The notes under the pieces were generated by a model. That model ran no database searches and was not told the origin of the DNA. It worked only from the letters and a program-made list of their open reading frames with translations. Of a stretch of DNA of 64,000 nucleotides, positions 34,801 through 45,120 are shown piece by piece (position 1 is the first letter of the stretch; each line of letters opens with the position of its first letter). The stretch covers positions 62,063,028 to 62,127,027 of the forward strand of contig OY776129.1 of the NCBI GenBank assembly GCA_963675135.1, written 5' to 3'. Position numbers and translations under genes: made by a program. Origin of the DNA: Galeopsis tetrahit (lineage: Eukaryota; Streptophyta; Magnoliopsida; Lamiales; Lamiaceae).

Positions 34801-35020
34801 GTAAATTTAATCCACATATAACATCATCAACCTACAGATCCGATCAGGACCAAAAAAAAAAAAAATCCAAAACAAACGCTCGAAATAAATCATGAATGCC
34901 CTAAAAAGAATCACCAAATATGGAATATTGAAAACAATGAAACTTACCGCTATCGCCGATGAGGAGAAGCTTGATGAGGTAATCATAATCTGCTCGCGCC
35001 CTGGCTGGTGGTGCGGCCAT
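28862..35020 (-). CDS. RABE1: RABE1/Rab8-type small GTPase, copy B, eight exons, 216 aa
   Basis: Minus-strand exons: 34948-35020, 32437-32509, 32262-32362, 31576-31641, 30723-30820, 29946-30008, 29776-29868, 28862-28945. Exon lengths (73, 73, 101, 66, 98, 63, 93, 84) equal those of copy A exactly. All nucleotide-binding motifs and the C-terminal CCGS prenylation signal are intact. The protein differs from copy A at two residues that I can see: Ala188 for Thr and Val207 for Leu. The last intron (28946-29775) is enlarged by a hAT MITE; in copy A it is only 92 bp. The donor of that intron is GTTAGG, weaker than copy A's GTAAGC. Upstream and intronic sequence is also similar, so the copy arose by DNA duplication, not retroposition. 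Both copies look functional. Confidence 0.95.
29115..29698. mobile_element. hAT-type MITE in last intron of Rab copy B
   Basis: Ends TAGGGGTGAGCA and TGCTTACCCCTA are inverted with one mismatch. The 8-bp flanks ATAAAAAC and ATAAAGAT match at six of eight positions. GGTTCGGTT words lie near the ends. Copy A lacks the element at this intron, so insertion followed the Rab duplication. Confidence 0.8.
32788..32960 (-). repeat. SINE-like repeat in Rab copy B intron 1
   Basis: It shares order and wording with 13154-13336 (AGGGTCCT..GGCC, ACCACACACGC..., GTGTGGGTC, GAGATATCAGT). It is present in both paralogues, so it predates the duplication. Confidence 0.5.
33664..33904. mobile_element. Stowaway MITE in Rab copy B intron 1
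   Basis: Ends TTCCCTCCGTCCCGGCCAAA and ATGGGACGGAGATAG are flanked by TA. Copy A has no Stowaway at the matching position; its own Stowaway sits elsewhere in the intron. Confidence 0.82.
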
Positions 35021-35349
35021 TGACCTATCAATTAAATATCTCACAAATACCTCGAAATCTTCTCCTCACTGCTCAATCTCTGGTCTACAGTAGATTGTGA
35101 GCACAAATTACCCGCAGATCTGCATCAAATTAGATCATCACACACGTAAAGTCACGCGCACTAAGATACAGAGAGGGGAGGGAGAGAGAAAAATACTTGC
35201 AAATACGTATATGTACAGATACAATACGATAGGTCAATAATGTAGAAACAGTACAGATCGGAAGCTTTTGTAATTAAAAAAAAAATAGAGAGAGAGGGAA
35301 CCATTTGGGAGAGGTTGACATGTTCGCCGTCCGATGGTTGCTAATATTC

Positions 35350-37010
35350 GCCCACTTTGGGAGTAATCTAAATTATCTAATCATACGTGGAGGTTTGAAC
35401 TTAATTAAATAATACTCCATAGTAATAGTTCTAATTAAAAAATTCCTTTAATACTAGTTCTAGTAATTACGTATTTGTTTGAAAAATGGGTTTTTTGGTT
35501 CGGAGTCTTCTTAATAGACTTTCCCAGGAAAAAAGAAAAAAAATGGGTGTTTTGAATGAGGAAATTTGATTTGTGGGGCATTTTAAATTAAAGGATTTAA
35601 ATTTCTTTTAATTTTTTTTTTTTTTTTTAAAAAGGGTATAAATTTAAATATTTAAAATTCATTCATTTACTTTTTAATTTAAATGGAGTTGATTTAAATT
35701 GTGAATTTAAAATTTATAAATCTAAATTCACCCTTCTAACTTAAGAGTTTTTAAGTTGGAATAGTAATCGGAATTTTTTAAAACGTATCGTTGATCTATA
35801 GCTGATTGGTATGGTACAGTAATAATTTAAAGATTGGAATCGTTATTCATAAATTTATTCATAAATTCTAATTTTATTTATAATCCTATGATTGATATAA
35901 TTTAAAAATAGAATTATGTTTCTATAGGGATTGGTGATTTCAAAATAATAAGAAATACGTAGTTACTATTTTCCACCGCTCATCGGGCTAACGCATTGTT
36001 CGTCGCGCTGCTGCCCTGCCGCTCGTCGTGATGCTGTTTTCTCTTAATCTTTTTTCAGCAGATCATCAAGTGGGGTTAGGGGTTTCTTTTTAGGATTTTA
36101 GTTGGGATCAATGGATAAATCCTCCCTTACGGCGCTACGGTGTGGATTATCCGTTGATCCCTTTTATTTTCTGTATTTATTTTAGTTTTTTATTTTCTTG
36201 CAATTTTAGTTGTTTCTGTTTTTTCTCTTGGTGATTTCCGCTGCTTTTTTGTTTTTAGATAGATGTTTAGTTTTTTTGTTCCGAAGCCCCTTCCCCTTTT
36301 TGATGGTTTTTCTTCCCTCGGGGTTATCTTTCCTTGTGGTGTTTGGCAGTGCTTAGAGCTCTTATAGTGTTGCCTTTGTGGAGTTTGGGTTTTTGTGATG
36401 TTGGGTGGTTGGTTCCTGATTTTTCTCTTTTATTAGGACGGACTCGTGGTTGTTATGGCGCTCGGTGATTCTTTGTCTTTATTTTTCTAAACTTTAGTTT
36501 TTTTGATTTGTTGATACCTTAGTGTGGGGTGTCACGATTCGAGAAATGGAGATCTATGCTTCGGTTGTGGACAAAGTTTTCGCTCGTTGATTTACTTCCT
36601 CACGATTAGTGGTGACAACGACGTCGTTTGAATCTGCCTGATTTGAAGATTTATAGCTTGAATTTGACTTTTCACTATGTTAGTAGGTTAATCTGATCTT
36701 TGTAACCTGAAGAAAAAAAAAACTCATTGTTTTAAAACATACATTTTTTTTTGGAATCAATTGTTTTTCAAGTTAAAATGGATTTTTTTTTTTTTTTTTG
36801 TCAAGTGTGTTTAGTTTCAATTTTATAAGGTGGAGAAATGTTTTTTCAACTATACAATTTTAAATTATTAAGTAAATTTTTTAGCACATAACACAAGGTA
36901 AATGAGCATGTACCACTATTTAATTCAGTTTCTACCATTTTATCTTATATTTGACATAAATTTATGGTAATAAAATACATTATTAGTATTTAACATATTT
37001 CAATATTTTA
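35350..37010. other. Intergenic spacer upstream of Rab copy B
   Basis: AT-rich to about 35950, then a T/G-rich segment (35970-36720) ending in an A-rich tail after TTTGTAACCTG. Its end (CTCACGATT..., GAAGATTT..AGCTT) resembles 50850-50960, suggesting two 3' ends of one poly(A)-tailed repeat family. No coding frame is supported. Confidence 0.45.
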
Positions 37011-37012
37011 TA

Positions 37013-37260
37013 CTTCCTCCGTCCCAGGATTTTATGCACACTTTCCTTAACGGGCGTCCCAACATTTTTTACACACTTCAAAAAAGAAAACAATAATACC
37101 AATAATACCCCTCCTTTATTTTACCTTTAATCAAATTTATTTCACTTTAATCAATGAATTACCAATAATACCTCCTTTATTTATCTTACACATCACTTTA
37201 TTTCATTTTCTTAATCTCCATGCCGGTCAAAGTGTGCATAAAATCCTGGGACGGAGGGAG
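37013..37260. mobile_element. Stowaway MITE with long, near-perfect TIRs
   Basis: The outer 32 bp at each end are inverted copies with one mismatch (cores CCTCCGTCCCAGGATTTTAT and ATAAAATCCTGGGACGGAGG), flanked by TA (37011-37012, 37261-37262). The short divergence suggests recent origin. Confidence 0.93.
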
Positions 37261-37426
37261 TACCGTATGATCACTTTGATATGGGTCAGGCCCAATTAAA
37301 TGTAGGATAGTGTAAGCTTGGAAAGGCGTCAGGTTATTTGCCCTTGCCACTCCAACTATGTTAGATGCACGTCTCCTATTTATTTATTTATTTAGTAAGC
37401 ACGTCAAATATATAAACTGTCATTAT

Positions 37427-40400
37427 TAATAGGAATAATGATTTAGTCCATAATTGATTTAGTCAAAGATCTTTAGAGATTTGTATATATTTTTCATATC
37501 TGTAATTACTTGTAGGTTACTCTATAAATCCTAATTGTAATTTTTATATATATTGAATAGACTAAATCAAAATCCTCAATTGAGGTAAAATATATTTTCT
37601 CTTATTCTTTCATGGTAACAAGGCTGAGAAACCCTAGTCTTTTTTTACCGAAATTCTCTTCATCATGGCCAGTGATACACCTTCTTCTTCCACCTCCGTT
37701 TTTGATTCGACTCTTACTCTACATGCTATGACTCACCTAGTCACCATTAAACTCAAACCCACAAACTATCTCATGTGGTATGGTCAAATCTATCCTCTTC
37801 TTGCCACTCAGAAATTTATTCCCTACGTTGATGGCTCGCTGCCCGCTCCATTAACCAAGATCCCCACTGATTCTGGTGATTCCTCTAATCCTGCCTACGA
37901 TGAGTGGCTTGGCAAAGATCAAATAGTTAGAGTTTTTCTCTCCTCAACCCTAACTGAAGATGCCATGGCTGTTGTTGTTGGATGCTCAACGTCCGCTGCT
38001 ATGTGGTCTACCTTGGCTACTGCTTTCAATCGGCCATCCAAGGCTAGAGAGCTTCGTCTCAAGGACGAATTGCAACTTATCAAGAAAGACTCTCGTTCTG
38101 TCACGGAGTATGGTGCCACGTTCAAGAATCTGTGTGATCAACTTCTTGCCATGGGTTGTTCGATCGATGATACTGACAAATCCCATTGGTTCCTTCGCGG
38201 ATTAGGTACGGATTTCCATGGCTTTTCTACTTCTCAAATTAATCTCACGCCTCTGCCCTCCTTCCCTGAGTTATTGTCCAAAGCCGAGTCGTACGATATG
38301 TTTACAAAATCGCTCGACTCCGCTTCTGACTCCTCTCAGTCACCGGTTTTCCTTGCTCAGCAGCGATCAAATAAGAAATCTGGTAATGTTTACCAGTCTG
38401 GTTCGTTCCATCAATCTGTCCGTGGGGGATATAATTTTAATTCTAATCGTGGCGGTAATCCTGGCCGTGGTGGTCGTTCCGGTGGTCGCTATCCCCCTAA
38501 TTGCCAAATCTGCCGTGGTGAACATTATGCTCGAGTGTGCCTAGAACGTTACTCTTCTTCTCCGCAACAAGCCAATCTTGATCATGCCTTTCAAAACAGT
38601 TGTTCGATAAATCAGAACTCTCCTGATTGGTATGTCGACACGGGTGCCACATCACACATGGCTAATTCTACTGATGTTTTGGACTCCACATCGAACTACT
38701 CTGGTTCTGATAGGGTTGTTGTGGGAAATGGTAACACTCTTTCTATTTCTCATACTGGCTCTCATACTTTATCTCGTGATTTATCTCTACTGAATGTCCT
38801 CGTGGTTCCTCATATCACGAAGAACCTTCTTTCTGTTAGCAAACTTACGAGTGATAATCCGGTGAATGTTGTTTTTTCTAACGACTGTTTTGAAATTCAG
38901 AATCGGGTAACATGGATTCCTTTGGCACGAGGCAGACGTGAAAATGGATTATATATTTTGGAGCGTGGTTATGCGGCTTTGGTGGCAGCTTTATGGAATC
39001 GTCGTACACGTGCCTCTTTTGAATTGTGGCATAGTCGTTTAGGCCATGTTAATTTTAATACTATTAAGTTGTTGAACAAACTTGGTTTTTTGTCAGTTAC
39101 TTCTATTTTACCTAGGCCTCTTGCTTGTTCTTCTTGTCAGTTGGCTAAAAGTAAAAGACTTTCTTTTATCAATAATAAAAAACACGATTTGCGTTTGTTG
39201 GATGTTATTCATTGTGATTTGTGGGGTCCGTCTCCTGTGAAATCTTATGATGGTTTTCTCTACTATGTGGTTTTCGTTGATGACTTCTCTCGTTTTACGT
39301 GGTTTTATCCGCTTCGTTTGAAATCAGACTTTTATGATACGTTTGATAAGTTCAAAACATTGGTCGAAAATCAATTTTCCACAACTATCAAACGTTTTCA
39401 ATCTGATGGGGGTACCGAGTTCACAAATAACAAATTGCAAGACCTTTTCAGAAATTGTGCCATTCTACATACCACGTCTTGTCCATACACCCCTGCTCAA
39501 AATGGCCGTGCAGAAAGAAAACATAGACATATTACAGAAACAGAGTTATCTATGTTGTTTCATTCATCTGTCACTATGGAATATTGGGTTGAAGCTTTTG
39601 GTGCTGCGGTTTATGTGATTAATCGTTTACCCTCTTCTGTGTTATCCGATAAATCACCGTTTCAATTGGTATTTTCCTCTCCTCCAAATTATGATAATCT
39701 TCATGCGTTTGGATGTAGAGTTTATCCATGCTTACGAGATTATGCTGCTAACAAGTTTTCTCCTCGCAGCATTCCTTGTGTTTTCTTGGGTTACAGTTCC
39801 AGGCATAAGGGTTTTTGCTGTCTTGATACAACATCGTCTCGTTTGTACATTAGCAGGCATGCTCGGTTTGATGAGGAATATTTTCCCTTTGCACCTTCCA
39901 CATGGTCCTCTTCAGCCGACTCGTTGGATTTTTCGGCTTATAGGGATCTTGATTCGACTCCCATTTTTCCTTCGCCTTCGAGTCCAGCAGTGGTTCCGAT
40001 GGATTTGGCTGCTTCGACTCCTTGTTCAGCATGTCCGAATCTCATGTCTACGGCATCTCCGGCGCGCCTGGCCTCTCCGCCACCTTCACCACCGGCCTCA
40101 CCTCCGCCTTCGCCATTGGCCCCTTTGCCGCCACCTGCTTCGGTATCAACTCATCCTATGCGAACACGTGCCAAGGATGGCATTTTCAAGCCAAAGTATC
40201 CTCCTTCAACTTCTTACTTGGCTCATAGTGGTTTTCTTTCCACTCTACACTCTTCTAAGGAGCCCAAGGGTTTCAAATCAGCTGCAAAATCACCTCACTG
40301 GATTTTTGCAATAGACGACGAGCTTAAGGCTCTTCATGCCAACAACACTTGGACTTTGGTCCCTCGTCCTGCTACTGAAAATATTATTGGTTCTAAATGG

Positions 40401-41982
40401 GTCTTTCGTACCAAGTATTTGGCGAATGGTTCTATTGATCGCTATAAAGCTCGCTTAGTTGCTCAAGGGTTTTCTCAGCTTCCTGGTTTCGACTACGATC
40501 ATACTTTCAGTCCTGTAGTCAAAGCTTCCACTATTCGTATCATACTCTCTTTGGCGGTTATTAATAATTGGCCTTTACGTCAATTGGATGTAAACAATGC
40601 TTTTCTGCATGGTGTTCTTCAAAAGCCTGTTTACATGGAGCAACCACCTGGCTACATTGATTCTGTTCGTCCTTCCTTTGTTTGCAAGCTAAATAAGGCG
40701 ATTTATGGTTTGAAGCAGGCTCCTCGGGCGTGGTTTCAACGCTTTTGTGCCTTCTTGGTAAGTCTTGGTTTTCTTGAAAGCAAATCTGACACTTCTTTGT
40801 TTGTCTTTCGCCAAGATCGTTTTTTGCTTTATTTACTTGTCTACGTGGATGACATTATTATCACTGGGAGTGACCAGTCGCTTATTGATCGTATTATTCT
40901 TCGAATTCGCCGTGAATTTGCGATTAAAGACCTAGGGCGGCTGAATTATTTCCTCGGCTTGGAGGTAACTTATACGAAATCTGGTATCTTCCTGGGTCAG
41001 TCCAAGTATGCGCGAGACATCCTTCTTCGATCTGCTCTTCTCGATGCCAAGCCAGTGTCTACTCCCCTTTCCTCATCGGAAATTCTTACAGTTGATGGTG
41101 ATCCTCACTCCGATCCCACTGAGTTTCGTTCTTTGGTGGGTGCGTTGCAATATCTCACTATAACTAGGCCGGATTTATCATATGCTGTGAACACTGTAAG
41201 TCAGTTTCAATCGAAACCCACTGTTGCTCATTTTCAGGCTGTCAAGCGCATTCTTCGTTATGTCAAGGGCACGCTTACATTTGGTCTGGATTTCACTCGT
41301 GGACCTCTCAATCTTTTGGGTTACTCTGATGTTGATTGGGCTCGTTGCCTTGACACTCGCCGCTCCACTTATGGTTATTCAATATTTTTGGGTCCGAATC
41401 TTGTTTCTTGGAGTGCTAAGAAACAACCCACTGTCTCTCGTTCCAGCTGTGAGTCTGAGTATAGGGCTTTGGCTAATGCTGCCTCTGAAGTTATTTGGGT
41501 CACGTTACTCTTGCGTGAACTTCATGCCATGCCTTCTTCTTCACCAAAGCTCATGTGTGATAATAAGTCTGCGCTCTTTCTTAGCCAAAATCCGGTGGCT
41601 CATAAGCGTGCAAAACACATTGATATTGATTATCATTTTGTTCGGGAAATGGTTGCTTCGGGTCGTCTATCTACCCATTTTGTCCCCTCAAATCTTCAAC
41701 TTGCTGATATATTCACCAAGAGTCTTCCGCGACCGCTATTTGAATTCTTTCGATCCAAGCTTCGCGTATCTCCACATCCGCTTTGCTTGAGGGGGGTAAT
41801 AGGAATAATGATTTAGTCCATAATTGATTTAGTCAAAGATCTTTAGAGATTTGTATATATTTTCCATATCTGTAATTACTTGTAGGTTACTATATAAACC
41901 CTAATTGTAATCTTTATATATATTGAATAGACTAAATCAAAATCCTCAATTGAGGTAAAATATATTTTCTCTTATTCTTTCA
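37427..41982 (+). mobile_element. Full-length Ty1/copia retrotransposon 1 (Ale-like)
   Basis: LTRs of 186 bp (37427-37612, 41797-41982) start TAATAGGAATAATG and end TTCTTTCA. The 5-bp duplication ATTAT flanks both (37422-37426, 41983-41987). A Met-tRNA-type primer site TGGTAACAAGG follows the 5' LTR directly and a GAGGGGGG polypurine tract precedes the 3' LTR. I count four differences between the LTRs (about 2 percent). The short LTRs suggest the Ale/Retrofit group (inference). The LTR starts with TA, not TG. Confidence 0.95.
37665..41816 (+). CDS. Copia Gag-Pol polyprotein, 1383 aa, uninterrupted
   Basis: One open frame holds all domains. Gag is at about 15-220. A knuckle-like motif at 280-292 (CQICRGEHYARVC) has C-x2-C-x3-H-x4-C, one residue short of the usual spacing. 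Protease DTGA is at 325-328. Integrase follows with the H..H..C..C binding region (ELWHSRLGH ... CSSCQLAKS) and catalytic D518, D581, E617 (35 residues between the last two). Then come RT with LDVNNAFLHG, YGLKQAPRAW and YVDD (1060-1063), and RNase H with DVDWARC and ESEYRAL. The stop lies inside the 3' LTR (41814-41816). ATG at 37665 is the first in frame after the primer site. No disabling mutation is seen except possibly the knuckle. It is copia because integrase precedes RT. Confidence 0.95.
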   Translation: MASDTPSSSTSVFDSTLTLHAMTHLVTIKLKPTNYLMWYGQIYPLLATQKFIPYVDGSLPAPLTKIPTDSGDSSNPAYDEWLGKDQIVRVFLSSTLTEDAMAVVVGCSTSAAMWSTLATAFNRPSKARELRLKDELQLIKKDSRSVTEYGATFKNLCDQLLAMGCSIDDTDKSHWFLRGLGTDFHGFSTSQINLTPLPSFPELLSKAESYDMFTKSLDSASDSSQSPVFLAQQRSNKKSGNVYQSGSFHQSVRGGYNFNSNRGGNPGRGGRSGGRYPPNCQICRGEHYARVCLERYSSSPQQANLDHAFQNSCSINQNSPDWYVDTGATSHMANSTDVLDSTSNYSGSDRVVVGNGNTLSISHTGSHTLSRDLSLLNVLVVPHITKNLLSVSKLTSDNPVNVVFSNDCFEIQNRVTWIPLARGRRENGLYILERGYAALVAALWNRRTRASFELWHSRLGHVNFNTIKLLNKLGFLSVTSILPRPLACSSCQLAKSKRLSFINNKKHDLRLLDVIHCDLWGPSPVKSYDGFLYYVVFVDDFSRFTWFYPLRLKSDFYDTFDKFKTLVENQFSTTIKRFQSDGGTEFTNNKLQDLFRNCAILHTTSCPYTPAQNGRAERKHRHITETELSMLFHSSVTMEYWVEAFGAAVYVINRLPSSVLSDKSPFQLVFSSPPNYDNLHAFGCRVYPCLRDYAANKFSPRSIPCVFLGYSSRHKGFCCLDTTSSRLYISRHARFDEEYFPFAPSTWSSSADSLDFSAYRDLDSTPIFPSPSSPAVVPMDLAASTPCSACPNLMSTASPARLASPPPSPPASPPPSPLAPLPPPASVSTHPMRTRAKDGIFKPKYPPSTSYLAHSGFLSTLHSSKEPKGFKSAAKSPHWIFAIDDELKALHANNTWTLVPRPATENIIGSKWVFRTKYLANGSIDRYKARLVAQGFSQLPGFDYDHTFSPVVKASTIRIILSLAVINNWPLRQLDVNNAFLHGVLQKPVYMEQPPGYIDSVRPSFVCKLNKAIYGLKQAPRAWFQRFCAFLVSLGFLESKSDTSLFVFRQDRFLLYLLVYVDDIIITGSDQSLIDRIILRIRREFAIKDLGRLNYFLGLEVTYTKSGIFLGQSKYARDILLRSALLDAKPVSTPLSSSEILTVDGDPHSDPTEFRSLVGALQYLTITRPDLSYAVNTVSQFQSKPTVAHFQAVKRILRYVKGTLTFGLDFTRGPLNLLGYSDVDWARCLDTRRSTYGYSIFLGPNLVSWSAKKQPTVSRSSCESEYRALANAASEVIWVTLLLRELHAMPSSSPKLMCDNKSALFLSQNPVAHKRAKHIDIDYHFVREMVASGRLSTHFVPSNLQLADIFTKSLPRPLFEFFRSKLRVSPHPLCLRGVIGIMI

Positions 41983-42189
41983 ATTATAATAAAATGGGTC
42001 TAATAAATAACATTTAAATTCTAAATCTAACCCTAATCATATGCAGCTGCCCACCCACTCCTCCACCATCGTCAACTCAACCCAAAAGTCTCATATTTTA
42101 TAATATAAATAATTTTTAAAAAAATTGAAATATTTTTTACAAACCAATGTAAAAAATATACACTATTGTTGAAGCGCCTCCGACGGGTT

Positions 42190-42440
42190 GAGCAAATGAG
42201 GACGAAGGGAAGGGGTCGCAGCCTGTTACAGAGAGAAGGAAGGGGGTGCGGCCTGTTGTAGAGGGGGAGGGGGTTGCAGCTTGTTACAAAGAAAAAAATA
42301 AGGAAAAAAAAGGGAAGAAGAGAGCGGGTGGTAGCGCTGGGTGGAGGCGGGGGCCTGTTGCAGAAGAAATAAAGAAAAAGAAAGAGTTGTGGAAAGAAAG
42401 AAAGAAGGGAGAGTTTGGGACGATGTGCGGCATGCGTTGA
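42190..42440. repeat. Purine-rich diverged minisatellite (GCAGCCTGTTACAGAG-type units)
   Basis: Units GCAGCCTGTTACAGAG, GCGGCCTGTTGTAGAG, GCAGCTTGTTACAAAG and a GCCTGTTGCAGAAG variant occur at about 42220, 42248, 42275 and 42352, separated by G/A-rich text. The plus strand has almost no pyrimidine runs. Confidence 0.65.
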
Positions 42441-42548
42441 GGGCGTAGAAGCAGCAACTGATGGTTAAGGACGGACCCATAACTCGAGGTTAAGGGGGCC
42501 AACAAAAATTTAATGATCCAAAACACTGACATATGTATATGGCAAAAA

Positions 42549-42816
42549 CTTGTGTGAGACCGTCTCACGGATCTTTTTCTGTGAGACGGATCCCTTTTAA
42601 CCCATATTTCAAAATTTTGGGTAGGATAACCCATATTTTTTTCTAGATTTTGGTTGGTAAAAAAAGTGATAATGTTTAAGTGAAAAATGATAATATTTTT
42701 AACAAAAGTGACTGTCACTTTTTCCTTAAACACTATCACTTTTTGCTCAAACATTATCACTTTTTATATATGAGGGCCGTCTCACGGATCTCATTCTGTG
42801 AGACGGTCTCACCCAA
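42549..42816. mobile_element. MITE-like repeat with GTGAGACCGTCTCAC palindromic ends
   Basis: Both ends carry CTTGNGTGAGACCGTCTCAC in inverted orientation, each itself a palindrome and each followed by a GTGAGACGG word. The interior repeats TATCACTTTTT three times. This is a frequent dicot repeat type; its superfamily is not clear to me and no target duplication is certain. Confidence 0.7.
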
Positions 42817-43179
42817 GACTAGCCCTATGTATATATATTTGTAATATTCATGTGTATTATATTTAAATCAAAAGACATTAATATCATACTTCTCAAATAC
42901 ATCAATATGTCTAGTCTAGTAAAAAATGATGACGTTTAGTTACAAGAAAAAAAATATTGTGTTGTGTTATATAATATTGCGTAATAATTGAAAATTAAAT
43001 ACTTTATTTATTTATTTTAATTAATGTGATGTAAAATTAAAAAAAAAAAAAAAAGTGACATATTAATTATCAATTATAATTTCTTCGATTATCTTTTTTT
43101 TTAAGGTGCTAAGTTTTTTATTTATATAATTACACTATATGGTACATAAGTTGATTGCAAACATGTTAAAAAAAGTAAT

Positions 43180-45118
43180 ATAAAAAAGTGATTAAACATG
43201 TAAAATATAATTCATTTAAGATCAATTTTACCATTATTAACTCAGTCATTACGGCCTCTTTGATGATGGTCTACAAATGGTCCAATTCTTTGCTACGACA
43301 GGTGGAGTCGGCTATGAGGAACTTCCTTTGGAAGGGGGATGTGAACCGCAAGAATGGAGCTTGTTCGATTTCTTGGCAGCGGGTCTGTGCCCCTTTGGAG
43401 GAAGGAGGACTTGGGGTTCGTTCTATTCGACTGGCGAATGCCTCATTTCTCTGTAAGTTGAGTTGGGATATTCTTCAGAACAAATCGCCAGATACGGAGC
43501 TCTTGCATCGAAGACACTTTAATTCAGAGTACAGACTAAGACCTAATTGGTAGAGTCTCTTCTATTGGACCAGACCTTCGTCCGCATGATACAAGACTTA
43601 GAGATGGCTCAAGGTGGCTGATTGACAGAGAATCTTGTGTCAGCTTTTAGCACGACAATTGGCTCGGTTATACTATCTTTGAGAGGATGTGTCTGCCTAA
43701 CTAGTTCGCTTACACCCTCACTTCCACAGTTGAGGATATCTTTTATGATGATTGCTGACACTTCCCGAGGTGCTTTATCATGAGATTTACGGAGATTGTT
43801 AGGAATATCCTCCAGATCACGATGTTTAGGGGACCTGACAAACGTATTTGGGAGGGCTCACTTTCAGGGGAACTCTCCTCCATCATGGCATACGATTTGC
43901 TCATATCACCCCTGCCCAGGCTTGGTTGGGCATCATGGATTTGGGGCACCTTCATGCCAATGTGTCGCTCCACTGCGATTTGGAGAGCGGTTTGGGGCAA
44001 GCTGCCCACGACGGATTGGCTCTCGTCTTTTGGGATTCCGGGTCCGACGATTTATGTGTTGTGCTGCAGGGATTCTGAGTTGCTGGACCATCTGCTTGCC
44101 CATAGTCCGTTCACGTTGGAGATTCTGCGCAGCTTGACTCACGTGTTTGGGGTCACGATTCACACAGGGGTCAGCTTCCTAGACATCTTCCTTCAGGCCA
44201 CTAGAGTTCGGTTGAGTCCGCAGTCTTTGGAGTTGTGGAGGGCGGGCTTCGTCACTGCTATTTGGGCCGTTTGGATTCTGCAGAACCGGGTAATATTTGA
44301 TGGGGTTTCTCCCTCTGTTAGGAGATGTATGACCCAGATCATTTCAGGCATCAAGGAGGCCAACAACATAGCTAGGGGATTTTCGGACGGTATAGTTCGG
44401 GATCTACTGATTGCTAGGACTCTTGGTGTTTGGAGCAGACACAAACCAACGAAACAAGGTTCATCTGTGATTTGATTCTCGCCTGATCCGGGTTGGTATA
44501 AGGTTAACACAGACGGTAGTGCCTCTTCTTCCCCGGGTAGTCTACATGCGGGGGCGGTTTTCAGGACCTTCAGGGGATTCTTCGTGGCTGCGGTCGCTAC
44601 TAAGGTGGGTTGGGGCCTCCCTCTTGAGGCTGAGTTGGCAGCGTTACTTATGACCATCAAGTATGCACATGATGAAGGATGACACTTCTTTTGGATTGAG
44701 TCGGACTCGACACTCACGATTGACACTTTTATGAGCACCAATCCATTTATTCCTTGTCGTCTGCAAGGCCTTTGGATCCAGATCCACCCTCTTACACAGG
44801 ACATGCACATCAGATACTCACACGTCTTTAGAGAGGCCAACCAGGCGGCGGATGTTGTGGCCAAGACTGGCCTTGATTGTGTCTGGAGAGGCTACCCCCT
44901 AGACTTTTTACTCTCATTTCTGCATAATGATTTATATACTGCTTTCTATAGACGTTGACTTTTAAATGAGTGTACATTTTTCCTTGACCTGGGTTTTATC
45001 CCTAAGGAGGGTTTTTCCAGGCAAGGTTTTAATGACACTCCTGCCTCTGGCTCGACCTGTGAGCTTATGGTCATATGTTTCTTTTCTTCTTTTATATGAT
45101 CTACCTTTTATTGTCTGA
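43180..45118 (+). pseudogene. LINE 3' remnant: RT tail, zf-RVT, RNase H
   Basis: 43250-43553 gives the RT C-terminal connection (RNFLWKGDVNRKNGACSISW, then EEGGLGVRSIRLAN). 43840-44130 has a zf-RVT-like part (AIWRAVWGKLPTTDWL). 44490-44955 reads as RNase H of the RVT_3 type (KVNTDGSASSSPG, LEAELAALL, ESDSTLTI, FREANQAADVVAK), interrupted by a stop near 44683. Several frame changes make it non-functional. The upstream reverse transcriptase is absent and the 3' tail was lost at the Stowaway junction at 45119. Confidence 0.75.
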
Positions 45119-45120
45119 TA

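Larger units (their letters stand above)
41988..43170. other. Intergenic spacer with minisatellite and MITE-like repeat
   Basis: Beyond the two repeats listed separately (42190-42440, 42549-42816), it is AT-rich with no gene visible. Confidence 0.6.

Noticed and set aside
39691..40314. 207-codon frame inside copia 1
   Set aside because: Overlapping shadow of the Gag-Pol frame with composition typical of an off-frame reading.
44193..44864. Minus-strand 223-codon frame across the LINE RNase H region
   Set aside because: The plus strand carries recognisable zf-RVT and RNase H motifs; the minus reading has none.
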